Positions 34,302-44,205 are shown, counted from the stretch's first letter. The stretch: 64,000 nucleotides of DNA from Symploca sp. SIO1C2 (GCA_010672925.1 JAAHFP010000034.1:1-64000); one strand, 5' to 3'. Translations and numbers: made by a program. Notes: generated from the letters alone by a model not told the origin.

Positions 34302-34721
34302 TTACTCTCCATAGATTGTCACCACAATATTTCGTTGACGCGGCTTAATATCACATTCGAGGTGAAAGATTTGCTGCCACATACCTAACTCTAAGGAGCC
34401 ATTTTTTACCGGTACGGTTAAGGAAGGTCCTAGACAAGTTGCTTGTAAGTGAGAGTGGCCATTGCCATCTTGGGAAGTCTGCTCATGTCCATATTCCCGA
34501 CTCGGTGGAATCAGCTTATTTAAGAACTCGGGTAAATCCCTTTGTAATCCTGGTTCAAACTCAATCGTACCAATAGAACCGGTACTGCCAATATTAAAGA
34601 TGTGAACTATTCCTGTGCTGATGCCAGAATTTTGGACAATCGCATTTACCTGATCTGTCAGGTCATGCATATCTCCATTATTATTCGTAGAAAATTGGAT
34701 TTGCTCCTGATGAATCATCAA
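34302..34721 (-). CDS. YjbQ family (UPF0047) protein
   Basis: 139-residue member of the YjbQ/UPF0047 family, some members of which have weak thiamine-phosphate synthase activity; the physiological role is uncertain. Family motifs are SGISTGIVHIFNIGSTGSIGTIEFEPGL, a histidine-containing GNGHSHLQATCLGPSLTVPV and the LGMWQQIFHLECD strand. Length is normal. It begins with two adjacent ATGs. Single gene between repeats. Confidence 0.9.
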   Translation of the reverse strand: MMIHQEQIQFSTNNNGDMHDLTDQVNAIVQNSGISTGIVHIFNIGSTGSIGTIEFEPGLQRDLPEFLNKLIPPSREYGHEQTSQDGNGHSHLQATCLGPSLTVPVKNGSLELGMWQQIFHLECDIKPRQRNIVVTIYGE

Positions 34722-34784
34722 ATTCGCTGTCCGAATATTTGGTATTTGCTGTTGCGGTGTAAATTATACTAGAATTTAGATGAT

Positions 34785-34825
34785 GGTAGGGTGCGTTACG
34801 CTTCACTTCGTTATGCTGACGCACC
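34785..34825. repeat. REP-like palindrome, outlying copy
   Basis: GGTAGGGTGCGTTACG...CGCACC hairpin of the same family that clusters at 44.6-46.6 kb around the RAYT gene. It sits between the YjbQ and MFS genes. Confidence 0.8.
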
Positions 34826-34867
34826 GCAGAATCTTACCATAAAAATCTAGAACTTACGTGCGATCGC

Positions 34868-36169
34868 TCAAGTTTTTTGTTCTAAAATAGGCGAAACTGT
34901 TATCCGATGTTTGAGAAACCTGAGAATAACCGCAGCTACCCCAGCACTTAAAATCAGCATTAACCAAAAATTAGTTCCGACTGTGTTGGGATGATCCAAT
35001 GCCCAACCTCCTAAAGCTGGGCCAATGAAGAAACCAATTGCCCAACATTCAGATTCCAGGGAAAAATAAATTCCTCTCAAATTCACGGGAGCCATTTCTC
35101 CCACCAGTGCAGAAGCAGCAGGTGAGTAAAGAATTTCTGCCATCGCAATCACAGAAAAGGCTCCAATGACAAAAATCAAGGGCTTAGTAGATATAATGCC
35201 AGTTAGCCAAAGCAACAAAAATCCTCCACTCCAGAGGAAAAGCGCTATCAGTAAGATCTCAACATAATTCAGGGAATTCAGCTTGCGAGTTAGAGGAAGC
35301 TGAAACAAAATTTTCAGTAAAGCGTGCCACACGAAAAAATAGCTAATCCATTGTTCTGAAAATCCGGTTTGGGTATTGCCACCGGGTACAAAGTTCGCCA
35401 GATACAATGGTAGGGTAGTACCAATTTGAGCTGCGTAAATTGTGAAAAATACGTTGGCGATAAGATAGATAATCAATGTGCGATCGCTCAAAGCTTGCCA
35501 CCAGTTTTTTAGTAAGTTGCGGGACTCTGTCCTCTGTTCTCTAGTTTCCGCGATCGCGACATAAATTACTATACTAAACAACAGATAAGCGACCCCTTTG
35601 CTAATAAATAAGGCACTATAACTGCCGGACATGGCAATATACTGTCCTGCCAGCAGTGCACCCAACCCCAGTCCCAGGTTATCTACCAGTCGAGTCACAG
35701 CAAAGGCTTCGGTACGATTATCAGCGGTAGTTAAGTCAGTAGTAACAGCCAGAGTCGCAGGCCAATATAGACTAATACCTAATCCTAGCAACAGATTGCC
35801 AGCGATTAGGGAGGGGAAAGTGCTGGTAAATGCTAAACAAAAGCAGGCTATAGCAGAAATGACAGCAGCTAGTATAAGAGTACCTCGTCGCCCCAAGCCT
35901 TCAGAGTCAATGGCATTACCTGCCCAAAACCGCCCTAAAGTCCCAGAAATGCCCCCACTACTCAGGGCTAGTCCCACTTGAGTTGGAGAAAAACCCAGCT
36001 GATTGACAAAGTAAATTGAGGCGTAGACTAGAGTGAATCCTTGACCAATAAATAATAGCAGTTGACCTGCCGCTAGAATCCAGATTTCTCGTTTAAGATT
36101 GGGCAGCCAAGCCAGTAGTTTACTGTTTACCTGACGAGGTTGACTGATCTGTTCTTCAGTTGGCTCCAT
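34868..36169 (-). CDS. Major facilitator superfamily transporter
   Basis: 433-residue inner-membrane transporter with 12 predicted transmembrane helices. The MFS motif between helices 2 and 3 is present as G-x-x-x-G-R-F-W-A-G-N-A-I-D. Helix 11 region WAIGFFIGPALGG is also typical. Substrate cannot be told; the general appearance is that of a drug-efflux or multidrug-type permease. Upstream neighbour is divergent (the glycosyltransferase), with a dispersed repeat between them. Confidence 0.88.
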   Translation of the reverse strand: MEPTEEQISQPRQVNSKLLAWLPNLKREIWILAAGQLLLFIGQGFTLVYASIYFVNQLGFSPTQVGLALSSGGISGTLGRFWAGNAIDSEGLGRRGTLILAAVISAIACFCLAFTSTFPSLIAGNLLLGLGISLYWPATLAVTTDLTTADNRTEAFAVTRLVDNLGLGLGALLAGQYIAMSGSYSALFISKGVAYLLFSIVIYVAIAETREQRTESRNLLKNWWQALSDRTLIIYLIANVFFTIYAAQIGTTLPLYLANFVPGGNTQTGFSEQWISYFFVWHALLKILFQLPLTRKLNSLNYVEILLIALFLWSGGFLLLWLTGIISTKPLIFVIGAFSVIAMAEILYSPAASALVGEMAPVNLRGIYFSLESECWAIGFFIGPALGGWALDHPNTVGTNFWLMLILSAGVAAVILRFLKHRITVSPILEQKT

Positions 36170-36268
36170 TAATGAATTATTGCTTCCTGTCTAAAGATAT
36201 AGTGTACTTAATTGTTTATGAAACATCGCTACTATAGTGTCGCAACACAGCTACAGTGGTGGAATAGA

Positions 36269-36369
36269 CGTAGGTTGAGTTGAGCGATAGCAAAACCCAA
36301 CAAAGCCTCACTAATGTTGGGTTACTCTACGAGAAGGCTTACGCCTACCTTCCTCAACCCCACCTACAT
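36269..36369. repeat. Interspersed inverted repeat (GTAGGTTGAG/CCCACCTAC)
   Basis: GTAGGTTGAGTTGAGCG... and ...CCTCAACCCCACCTAC bracket two internal palindromic motifs including AACCCAACA...TGTTGGGTT. This family (GTTGGGTTTCG... type) is also present at 23828-23915. An AAATCTAA heptamer tract follows at 36396-36424. Confidence 0.6.
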
Positions 36370-36430
36370 TTCTAGCTGTGCCACGGTACTAAGTTAAATC
36401 TAAAATCTAAAATCTAAAATCTAAGTAGGA

Positions 36431-37708
36431 ATGAATATTTTAATTGTCACACTAGGTTCTCGAGGTGATGTCCAACCCTACGTTGCTCTAGGAAAAGGCT
36501 TAAAGGAAGCAGGGCATCAAGTTACAGTTTGTACGAGTGCAGTTTTTCAATCGTTCATTACCAATCATGGTCTGAATTACGGCTATATGAATAATGAGCT
36601 GATCCAATTGATTGATTCCGATGCGGGGAGAGAGGCATTGGAAAACACCAATAATTTGTGGGGTACGATCAGAACCACTATCAAACTATTTCAGCGGGTC
36701 AAGCCAATATTTCGGCAAACCTTGCATGATATTTGGCAAACAGCGCAAGCCGTTAATCCAGATGTGATAATTTTAGCCTCCAAAGCTGCTGTTTTAGCTG
36801 AGTCAATTGCTGACAAATTGGAAATCCCTTTGCTGATGTCGATGCCTTTTCCCCAATTTATGCCCTCGGCCCAAATACCTTCTTTGGGGTTTCCAGACCT
36901 GAAAATCGGGGCTTGGTATAACCGACTTACCTATCGGTTCGCTCATGGAATGGTGGAGTTATATAGTAGTATACCCAAAGAATTCCGCCATCAGGTTCTA
37001 GAGTTGCCCCCTAAACCCCAACATTTGGGCATACTACACCGAGCTGATGGAAGTCCCATTCCCCTACTCCACTGCTACAGTGAGCAAGTTGTACCTAGCC
37101 CAACGGATTGGCCTGATTCTGCTTATGTCAACGGATATTGGTTTCTGAATCAGCCGGATGAGTGGCAGCCTTCCGCTGAATTGAGTCAATTTTTAGCAGC
37201 AGGAGAAGCACCAATATATATTGGGTTCGGCAGTATGGCGGGACGAAATCCCCAGCGGTTAGCCAAAATTGCGATTGCGTCATTAAAAGCAACTAATCAA
37301 CGAGGCATCCTCGCCACGGGATGGGGCGGATTACAGGTTAGCCACTTACCTGAAACCATCTTTAAACTAGATCAAGCTCCTCACGACTGGCTATTTCCTC
37401 AAGTGTCTGCCGTAGTGCATCATGGGGGTGCAGGGACAACTGCGGCAGGATTACGAGCCGGTTGTCCCACTATCATCTGTCCCTTTTTTGGAGATCAACC
37501 GTTTTGGGGAAAACGAGTTCAGGCTTTAGGTGTAGGGTCTAAACCCATTCCCCAAAAGCAATTAACAGCCCAGAAATTAGCCCAAGCCATCCGAGAAGTT
37601 ACTTCAAATTCCAGCCTGCGACAACAAGCCGAAAAGCTAGGAGAAAAGATTCGGGCGGAGGATGGTGTGAGAAATGCGATCGCAATTATTGAAACAGTAA
37701 GTAAGTAG
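36431..37708 (+). CDS. GT1-family glycosyltransferase (UDP-sugar, sterol/lipid-type)
   Basis: 425-residue GT-B glycosyltransferase. The N-terminus MNILIVTLGSRGDVQPYVALGKGL is characteristic of the sterol/macrolide-type GT1 group. The C-terminal donor site includes PIYIGFGSMAGRNP, the AVVHHGGAGTTAAGLRAGCPTIICPFFGDQPFWG motif and the downstream basic helix. The acceptor is unknown; family members glucosylate sterols, hopanoid-like lipids or secondary metabolites. It is a single gene with an AAGTAGG ribosome-binding site upstream. Confidence 0.9.
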   Translation: MNILIVTLGSRGDVQPYVALGKGLKEAGHQVTVCTSAVFQSFITNHGLNYGYMNNELIQLIDSDAGREALENTNNLWGTIRTTIKLFQRVKPIFRQTLHDIWQTAQAVNPDVIILASKAAVLAESIADKLEIPLLMSMPFPQFMPSAQIPSLGFPDLKIGAWYNRLTYRFAHGMVELYSSIPKEFRHQVLELPPKPQHLGILHRADGSPIPLLHCYSEQVVPSPTDWPDSAYVNGYWFLNQPDEWQPSAELSQFLAAGEAPIYIGFGSMAGRNPQRLAKIAIASLKATNQRGILATGWGGLQVSHLPETIFKLDQAPHDWLFPQVSAVVHHGGAGTTAAGLRAGCPTIICPFFGDQPFWGKRVQALGVGSKPIPQKQLTAQKLAQAIREVTSNSSLRQQAEKLGEKIRAEDGVRNAIAIIETVSK

Positions 37709-37710
37709 GA

Positions 37711-37858
37711 GACGCGGGGACGCGGTGACGCGGTGACGCGGGGACGAGGGGATGGAGAGAGAAGGAAGATAAGGAGGCAAAGGAGATATTCCAATTCCCA
37801 ATTCCCCATTCCCAATTCCCCATTCCCAATTCCCCATTCCCAATTCCCCATTCGACCT
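37711..37858. repeat. Two simple-repeat tracts
   Basis: A GACGCGGG/GACGCGGT octamer tract (37711-37752) is followed by a 14-bp tandem repeat AATTCCCCATTCCC (37789-37858) in five copies, ending 3 bases before the stop codon of the ABC binding-protein gene. Confidence 0.85.
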
Positions 37859-37860
37859 TC

Positions 37861-39816
37861 TCAACTCTCCGTTTTCAATTCATACAAATTCCAAAAAGCT
37901 CCTCCTAAAGCCGAAAATTTGATATTCTCAACGCGATCGCGTACTGCTTGCAAGGAAAGGGAATTCACTAGGTAAAAGAATGGTACTTGTTCGGCGACAA
38001 TTTGCTGAAATTGACCATAAATCTCTTTGCGCTTGCTCTCATCGAGTTCTTGAGCTCCTTGTTGGAACAAACGATCAATTTCTAATTCCCAATCCGATGG
38101 TTCCCAACCTTCACTAGGTGGTTCCCCTGGTTGAGGTGATTGGTTAAATTGATGCAAAGAGCCTCTGGTGTACCAGATATTAAAGCCACTATGAGGTTCG
38201 GTACCGCCGCCACCAAAGCCGCCAACATAGGCTTCCCAATTACGACTAGAGAGCTTTTGCACTACGACATTGAAACTAATGACCTGCAAATCTGCTTGCA
38301 TTCCCAACTTACCAAGGTCTTGTTGAATTTGGACAGCGGCATCCACTCTGGATTTTTCCTCAGCTTTCACCAAGAGGGTAAATCTTACCTGATTACCATC
38401 CCAATCTAGTAGTTGTCCTTGGGAATTGTACTGAAAGCCCGCATCTAGCAACAGTTGCTTTGCCTTCTCTGGTTGATAACTGTAGGTTTTTAATCCCTCT
38501 TCTGGAGACAAGTAGAAAGGATTGGACACTCCAAGGGGGGAATGCTGTAATTCTCCTAATCCCCGATAAGTAGTGTTTTTCATCGTTTCGCGATCAATAC
38601 CGTAAGCAACTGCTTGTCGAAATGCCAGGGTATTGAACCAGCGAGACTTGATCGGGTCTACGAAAGGCTGACCTTTTTCATTACGGGCTTTATTCAGATT
38701 AAAACCGACAAATCTGGAGTCAGAGGATGGCCCGCCATTATATATAGTATATTGTCCTCGTTCTTCTGCTTTCTTCAGTAACCCATAGGCTTCCGGTGCT
38801 ACCGCCAAACTATCGAGTCCTCCGGAACGAAAGGTAAGAAACTGGGTATCGCTGTTTTCAATGATTTGCAAGATAATACGCTCAATATAAGGTTGAGGAT
38901 TGCCTTGATCATCATTACGCCAGTAGTAAGGATTCCGCTCAAAGATTACTCGTTGACTAGGACTGTAGCTTACCATCCGGTATTGACCATTACCGACAAT
39001 TGCTGTGGGGTCTGTATCGGTTCCCCAAGTTGAGAGAAATTTTAAATTGCCATTAGCATCGGTAGTGTTCACCGACTCTCGCAGAGCATGGGCTGGTAAG
39101 ATGGGAATACCACCGGCATATCGGAGAAAAGGGGCAAAGGGTTCCGGTACACTAAACTCAACCCGCAGCTTGTCAAGTTTCTGTACTGAAGGGAAAGCGC
39201 CGGTGGCACCAATACGCAAGATATCTCTGATGCCAGTAGATACTTTTTCATTGAGGTAAACTTCATTGTAGGAAAAAACCACATCATCAGCAGTCAGTGG
39301 TTCTCCATCAGACCATTGCAATCCCTCTCGCAGGGTAAAGGTAATTCGCTTCTGATCTTCTGAAATTTCCCAAGACTCTGCCAGTGCTGGCTCCAACTCC
39401 GCAGTCAAACCATTTTCCGTAATCAATCCATCGTAGATATAGCCAAAAACACTGAAGGCAGATTCATTGAGGGGATAGTTAAAGGTGTTAGGGTTACTGG
39501 GGGAGGAAAAAACTAGTTGAGATACCTGAGCAGTTTGGGTTTTAGACTGGGTAGAGCTACAGCCTGTTAAGATTAACAAACTCGACAGTGCTAGTGCTAG
39601 GAGGCAGAACCCACCCCTAACCCCTCCCAGGAGGGGGACTTGAGGCAGGAGGCAGGAGGAGAGACCCACCCCTAACCCCTCCCAGGAGGGGGACTTGAGG
39701 CGAAAAGGAAGAAAGCTTGAGTCAGCTTTTTTACCTGTTTGAACTGGTGGTTTATTTCCGCCGCGTTGTACTAGGGTAGTTAGCCAACGCAGCGGTAGCA
39801 AGACAGTAGACTTCAT
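37861..39816 (-). CDS. Peptide/oligopeptide-type ABC transporter binding lipoprotein
   Basis: 651 residues from ATG 39816, family 5 extracellular solute-binding protein (oligopeptide/dipeptide/nickel type). After the lipobox (ILTGC, about residue 85) come ESWEISEDQKRITFTLREGLQWSDGEPLTADDVVFSYN and NPYYWRNDD, typical of the family. The signal peptide is anomalous: between MKSTVLLPLRWLTTLVQ and LALALSSLLILTGC lie ~50 residues translated from two copies of an intergenic-type repeat (see 39609-39701). Export efficiency may be affected; alternatively a downstream start is used. No permease gene is adjacent; a related permease lies at 54619-55503. Confidence 0.88.
   Translation of the reverse strand: MKSTVLLPLRWLTTLVQRGGNKPPVQTGKKADSSFLPFRLKSPSWEGLGVGLSSCLLPQVPLLGGVRGGFCLLALALSSLLILTGCSSTQSKTQTAQVSQLVFSSPSNPNTFNYPLNESAFSVFGYIYDGLITENGLTAELEPALAESWEISEDQKRITFTLREGLQWSDGEPLTADDVVFSYNEVYLNEKVSTGIRDILRIGATGAFPSVQKLDKLRVEFSVPEPFAPFLRYAGGIPILPAHALRESVNTTDANGNLKFLSTWGTDTDPTAIVGNGQYRMVSYSPSQRVIFERNPYYWRNDDQGNPQPYIERIILQIIENSDTQFLTFRSGGLDSLAVAPEAYGLLKKAEERGQYTIYNGGPSSDSRFVGFNLNKARNEKGQPFVDPIKSRWFNTLAFRQAVAYGIDRETMKNTTYRGLGELQHSPLGVSNPFYLSPEEGLKTYSYQPEKAKQLLLDAGFQYNSQGQLLDWDGNQVRFTLLVKAEEKSRVDAAVQIQQDLGKLGMQADLQVISFNVVVQKLSSRNWEAYVGGFGGGGTEPHSGFNIWYTRGSLHQFNQSPQPGEPPSEGWEPSDWELEIDRLFQQGAQELDESKRKEIYGQFQQIVAEQVPFFYLVNSLSLQAVRDRVENIKFSALGGAFWNLYELKTES
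39609..39701. repeat. Direct repeat of an interspersed palindrome inside a coding region
   Basis: The 38-base unit ACCCACCCCTAACCCCTCCC... occurs at 39609-39646 and 39664-39701, 55 bp apart. Related copies are inside mfd at 49836-49914. It is translated as part of the binding protein's N-terminus. Confidence 0.9.
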
Positions 39817-39951
39817 TTTGTTAAGGTAAGTTCGAGGTTCAGAGTGGGATTGCAATTTGATATAGGAAGAAAATCTTCTCAATCATTACATCATTATCCA
39901 AGTCGGCAGTTTTCTAGAACTCAAAAACCACAAGACTCAGGTAAACGGCAA

Positions 39952-40428
39952 ATGGGAGTTGCACGGAAGTGGGCGATTGCTTTTACTCCTCTGCTATTTT
40001 TACTCTCTAGTTGCTCAGTTTCCCAAAACCGCTGGAACACTTACCAAAACCCGCGCTACAAATTTGAGTTTCCCTATCCCAGCAACTGGGAATCTCTAAC
40101 AATGCCAAGTAATCTCGATGGTGAAGCTTTTCGTGACCCTGACAACCCTAGTGTTGAGATTAGGGGTTGGGCACAATTACCAGATACGGAGAGTTCCTCA
40201 TCTAGTAGCACTTCCACCGATTCTCCTAACTTTACCACCGAACAAGGGGTAACGGGTCAACTACGAGTGGAGGTAGGTGTTGATACTAGCTTGATGAGCT
40301 TAACCTTAAATCAGGGGCAAGTAGAATACCATTGGCAAGGGCAAGCGGATAGTGAGCAGTTTGCTGATTACTATCGTTTTTTCAATTACATTGCTCGTCA
40401 ATATCAGCTTCCTTCATCTAATGAGTAG
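39952..40428 (+). CDS. Small lipoprotein of unknown function (PsbP-like start)
   Basis: 158 residues from ATG 39952 with a lipoprotein signal (KWAIAFTPLLFLLSSC). The mature region begins YQNPRYKFEFPYPSNWESL, which resembles the opening of PsbP-like and similar lumenal/periplasmic proteins, then a Ser/Thr-rich loop and two further beta strands. The longer reading to 39844 adds a polar stretch overlapping the neighbouring gene and is not preferred. Function is unknown; PsbP similarity is only in the first ~25 mature residues. Confidence 0.75.
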   Translation: MGVARKWAIAFTPLLFLLSSCSVSQNRWNTYQNPRYKFEFPYPSNWESLTMPSNLDGEAFRDPDNPSVEIRGWAQLPDTESSSSSSTSTDSPNFTTEQGVTGQLRVEVGVDTSLMSLTLNQGQVEYHWQGQADSEQFADYYRFFNYIARQYQLPSSNE

Positions 40429-40460
40429 CGTGCTATATTCTCAGAGTAGCAACTCAGAAA

Positions 40461-40513
40461 ATAACCACAAAGACACAAAGAACACTAAAAGAATTTATCT
40501 ATTGTAGTTTGCC
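40461..40513. repeat. Interspersed repeat (ACCACAAAGACACAAAG family), copy 2
   Basis: Second member of the family described at 34050-34101. Confidence 0.75.
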
Positions 40514-40657
40514 AGAGTTGAAGAACCCCGACGTCTTCAATCAGTCAGGGTTCTGGGCAGTGGGTGAGCTGTTTGGTAGGAAATTGCGATCGCTAGTACA
40601 ATATTAGTGTGGAACTAGCATCTTGCCAGTACTCAGACTACTAGCATTAGATTATAT

Positions 40658-40882
40658 ATGAGTATCGAGGAATCAGTATTAGAAAGGTTACGGCAGTTAC
40701 CTCTAGATAAGCAACAGGAGTTATTAGATTTTGCCGAATTTTTGTATCAAAAAATAGTGTTTAAGTCTTCCTTAAGCAGTGTTAAAGGATTATGTGCCGA
40801 TTTGAAGGTCGATATTACTGAAGAAGAGATTGCTGAAGTACGCAAAGAGATGTGGGGGAATTTTCCCAAGGATATCATTTAA
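40658..40882 (+). CDS. DUF2281-type antitoxin
   Basis: 74-residue protein with the DUF2281 signature ESVLERLRQLPLDKQQELLDFAEFLYQK at residues 5-32, a family that occurs as antitoxin upstream of PIN genes in cyanobacteria. The C-terminal part is acidic and helical. Its TAA overlaps the ATG of the PIN gene by one base (TAATG), a standard toxin-antitoxin arrangement. Confidence 0.88.
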   Translation: MSIEESVLERLRQLPLDKQQELLDFAEFLYQKIVFKSSLSSVKGLCADLKVDITEEEIAEVRKEMWGNFPKDII

Positions 40883-41286
40883 TGACATCGGTAGTAGCGG
40901 ATACACATACCGTAGTTTGGTATATTTTTGACTTGGCAAGATTGTCGGCGGCGGCATTAACAGCCTTGGAAGAAGCTGTTAATGCAGGCAATCCTATTTA
41001 TATATCAGCTATCTCAATCGTAGAAATTGCTTATTTGGTTGAGAAGGGACGCTTAGCAGAAGAAGTTCTCACACGTATTTTAAATGCTTTGGACGACCCT
41101 AAAGTGGGTATTACTTTAGCACCTCTAGAGCGCAATGTGTCGGCAAAAATTCGAGAAATTGACCGGGCAACGGTTCCGGATATGCCAGATAGAATTATTG
41201 CAGCTACAGCGTTATCTTTAGGTCTTCCTCTTGTTACTCGTGATTTAAAAATTCAGGGGTTAACTAATATTCAGACTATTTGGTAA
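40882..41286 (+). CDS. PIN-domain toxin, VapC family
   Basis: 134 residues from ATG 40882, which overlaps the antitoxin stop by one base; the longer in-frame start at 40852 would run through the antitoxin end and is rejected. PIN residues: D in VADTHTVVW, E in SIVEIAYL, D in MPDRIIAATA and D in VTRDLKI. Probable RNase toxin. A second, unrelated-sequence VapBC-like pair is at 4677-5467. Confidence 0.9.
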   Translation: MTSVVADTHTVVWYIFDLARLSAAALTALEEAVNAGNPIYISAISIVEIAYLVEKGRLAEEVLTRILNALDDPKVGITLAPLERNVSAKIREIDRATVPDMPDRIIAATALSLGLPLVTRDLKIQGLTNIQTIW

Positions 41287-41435
41287 GGGGGTATATAAGT
41301 GCGTACACTTTCCCATTATGAAAGAATAATAGCATAAAATAAGATACATTTAAACTGCCACAATCAACGACTTCTTGATGGGAACTGTGAGTAACTGGAC
41401 ACACTGAAAGAAGAAGTTGGAGAGTTACCGGTAAT

Positions 41436-42089
41436 TTAGAGATTAGATTTTAGGTTACGGATTTGTTGGCGAAAGAATCGTAGGGCGGGACTTCTACCGA
41501 TTGCAACACTTTGTGAGAGAACTTCTGCCACTAAGTCGATCATGGGTAATAAGGGAAATGTAGGACTTATGATAACGGGCTGATAACTACCCTCTTTAAG
41601 AGTATAAATATTGAGTTTGTTCTTTTCATAACGCCAAAGTTCGAGAACTCCTAGGGCAGCATAGGCATCGAGTTGAGTTTTTGAGGTGACATCTACTTCA
41701 ATTGCAAGATCCGGTGGAGGATCTACACTCAGATCAACACGTCGTTTGCCTCGCATTCGCTCATGATTTTGGATGTAGAAACACTGATCAGGTTCAATAC
41801 CACTATCCATATTTTCCTGTTTGAAAGTAGTAGACCCAAAACACTCGCAGTCAATTTCCAGTTCATCAAGCATAATTTTGACCATATCGCCAATGAGTTC
41901 TTTGTCAACTTCATGTTCTGGAGTGGGCATCCTGATTTCTAATGTACCTTTACTATAAGCAATGCGGGAGGAACGGCTTTCCCCCAATTCACTTAAAATA
42001 GCCTCAAATTCTGACCAATCGACATCATGAACGAGGAGTCGTTGACCAGGAGGTACATCAAGTTGTCGGAGTTGGAGAGTGATGGGCAT
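41436..42089 (-). CDS. Uma2 family (DUF820) protein
   Basis: 217-residue Uma2 protein of the same subtype as 3949-4548: DVDWSEFEAILSELGESRSSRIAYSKGTLEIRMPTPEHE, FGSTTFKQ, EPDQCFYI, PPDLAIEVDVTSKTQLDAYAALGVLELWRY. The nuclease-fold acidic residues are conserved. It is located just after the second PIN module on the opposite strand, so again Uma2 and toxin-antitoxin genes cluster. Confidence 0.88.
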   Translation of the reverse strand: MPITLQLRQLDVPPGQRLLVHDVDWSEFEAILSELGESRSSRIAYSKGTLEIRMPTPEHEVDKELIGDMVKIMLDELEIDCECFGSTTFKQENMDSGIEPDQCFYIQNHERMRGKRRVDLSVDPPPDLAIEVDVTSKTQLDAYAALGVLELWRYEKNKLNIYTLKEGSYQPVIISPTFPLLPMIDLVAEVLSQSVAIGRSPALRFFRQQIRNLKSNL

Positions 42090-42269
42090 TTGGAAATGGA
42101 GAATGGAGAATGGAGAATGGCGAATCTCCCCGACTTCTTCTTTTGGTTTGTCCAGTGAATTACAGTTCTAACACAGAAGTCAGGGAGCTGCTTTATGGAA
42201 GATTGAAGATTGAAGTTTTAGATTTACCGCTTTGATTCTTCAATCTAAAATCTAAAATCTAAAATCTTA

Positions 42270-42983
42270 CTAGGCTGCGATTGGTTCTTCGTAGGGGATA
42301 AAGGTTTTCTTTTGCGCACCACAAATTGGACAACTCCAATCATCGGGAATTTCCGAAAATGAAGTACCTGGAGCAATACCGGAATCAGGATCGCCAGTAA
42401 CTGGATTGTAAATCATAGAACATTTTTGGCAAATCCACTTTTGGGTAGCCGGATCACTACCAGCAGCAACCGGTTGAGAAGCTTCCCCTGCAAGAGTTTT
42501 CAAGGCTTCGGTGTAACGGCGAGCATGATATTCTTCGATGCTAGTGAGCAAGCCAAAATTATGAGCCGCTTTGCGGAAAATTGCTGCATGTTCTTTGGAC
42601 TCTTCGGCTTGTGCCTCAAACTCCGCAACAGCATCACTGTCTCGATCAGCTCTTGCCGCCTTAGCGAAATCCGGATACATGGTAGTGTATTCGTAGGTCT
42701 CTCCCTCGATCGCTAATTCTAAACAACGAGCGGCAATTTTTTGCTTCTCTTCATCGCTGAGAAGGTCAACATCCTCTACCACAAGTTCGGGGTGGAGTAA
42801 CCGGAAATGGGCAAAGGCATGTTCGGTTTCTTGGACTGCGGTTTCTTTGAATAATTTGGCTAGATCCTTAAGACCTAAACTGCGAACCACTTCTGCAAAA
42901 AATAAATACTTGCGGTTGGCCATAGACTCCCCCGCAAAGGCATCGGAAAGATTTTGAGCTGTATTTGAGTTGCTTAGATCCAC
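42270..42983 (-). CDS. Rubrerythrin
   Basis: 237-residue non-heme iron peroxidase protecting against hydrogen peroxide. The N-terminal ferritin-like domain has the EXXH-type ligand motifs (AFAGESMANRKY, ETEHAFAHF, EAQAEESKEHAAIF), and the C-terminal rubredoxin domain has two iron-binding CxxC pairs, KWICQKC and WSCPICG. All ligands are present. It stands alone and faces the divergent leuB gene. Confidence 0.95.
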   Translation of the reverse strand: MDLSNSNTAQNLSDAFAGESMANRKYLFFAEVVRSLGLKDLAKLFKETAVQETEHAFAHFRLLHPELVVEDVDLLSDEEKQKIAARCLELAIEGETYEYTTMYPDFAKAARADRDSDAVAEFEAQAEESKEHAAIFRKAAHNFGLLTSIEEYHARRYTEALKTLAGEASQPVAAGSDPATQKWICQKCSMIYNPVTGDPDSGIAPGTSFSEIPDDWSCPICGAQKKTFIPYEEPIAA

Positions 42984-43116
42984 GATTGCTAATTCCTGCT
43001 GCTCTTACACTTTTGCTCTTACACTTTTTGGTTGCTACCAAAATGTAAGCTATTCAACAAACTTAATATTATAATTTCCTGCAACAGATAAATACCAAAT
43101 CGAGTAAAAACACACT

Positions 43117-44205
43117 ATGACCCAGTCTTACCGCATTACTCTACTTCCTGGCGATGGCATTGGTCCGGAAATCATGGCAATAGCATTAGAAGTATTGCAA
43201 GTAGTTGGACAACAACAAGACCTCCGTTGGGAATTTACCGAAGCTTTAATTGGAGGTGCGGCAATTGATGCGACGGGGGAACCTCTACCCAGTGAAACTC
43301 TAGAAGCCTGTCGTAATAGTGATGGGGTTTTACTCGCAGCTATTGGAGGTTACAAGTGGGATAATCTCCCCCGCCATCAGCGCCCAGAAACGGGATTGTT
43401 AGGATTAAGGGCAGGATTGGGCTTATTCGCTAATCTAAGACCAGCGACGATTTTTCCTCAACTTATTGATGCTTCTAGCTTGAAACAGGAAGTAGTTGAG
43501 GGAGTAGATATTATGGTAGTGCGAGAACTAACTGGTGGTGTCTACTTTGGTCAACCTAAAGGCATCTTTACCACAGAAACCGGTGAGAAGCGAGGCGTCA
43601 ATACCATGGCTTATACAGAAGCGGAAATAGACAGAATTGGTAAAGTCGCTTTTGAAACTGCTCAAAAACGGAGTGGTAAACTCTGTTCAGTAGATAAGGC
43701 CAATGTTTTGGATGTATCACAGTTGTGGCGCGATCGCATCATTCAAATGGCAGCAAAATATCCAGATATTGAGCTTTCTCACCTCTATGTTGATAATGCT
43801 GCGATGCAACTTTTGAGAGCACCTAAGCAATTTGACACTATTGTTACCGGTAACTTGTTCGGAGATATTCTTTCTGATGCCGCAGCGATGCTCACCGGCA
43901 GCATCGGTATGTTACCATCAGCTAGTTTGGGAGAGAGTGGCCCTGGTGTGTTTGAACCAGTTCATGGTTCAGCGCCAGATATTGCTGGTCAAGATAAGGC
44001 TAATCCCTTAGCTCAGGTGCTAAGTGCAGCAATGATGCTACGCTATGGTTTGAACCAGCCTAAAGCAGCTGACGATATTGAGGAAGCAGTGCTCAAAGTT
44101 TTAGAGCAAGGCGATCGCACTGGGGATATAATGTCGCCAGGGATGAATCAGCTAGGCTGCAAGGCAATGGGAGAAGCTCTAATTAAGGTACTGTCCAATG
44201 GCTAA
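43117..44205 (+). CDS. leuB: 3-isopropylmalate dehydrogenase LeuB
   Basis: 362-residue enzyme of leucine synthesis that oxidatively decarboxylates 3-isopropylmalate with NAD. Motifs: [12 protein letters not shown], the arginine-rich [38 protein letters not shown], the catalytic lysine in [31 protein letters not shown] and [26 protein letters not shown]. Complete. Confidence 0.97.
   Translation: MTQSYRITLLPGDGIGPEIMAIALEVLQVVGQQQDLRWEFTEALIGGAAIDATGEPLPSETLEACRNSDGVLLAAIGGYKWDNLPRHQRPETGLLGLRAGLGLFANLRPATIFPQLIDASSLKQEVVEGVDIMVVRELTGGVYFGQPKGIFTTETGEKRGVNTMAYTEAEIDRIGKVAFETAQKRSGKLCSVDKANVLDVSQLWRDRIIQMAAKYPDIELSHLYVDNAAMQLLRAPKQFDTIVTGNLFGDILSDAAAMLTGSIGMLPSASLGESGPGVFEPVHGSAPDIAGQDKANPLAQVLSAAMMLRYGLNQPKAADDIEEAVLKVLEQGDRTGDIMSPGMNQLGCKAMGEALIKVLSNG

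Noticed and set aside
37519-37864. Minus-strand frames rich in G-N-W-E-L repeats
   Set aside because: Translations of the AATTCCCC simple repeat and of the antisense of the glycosyltransferase gene.
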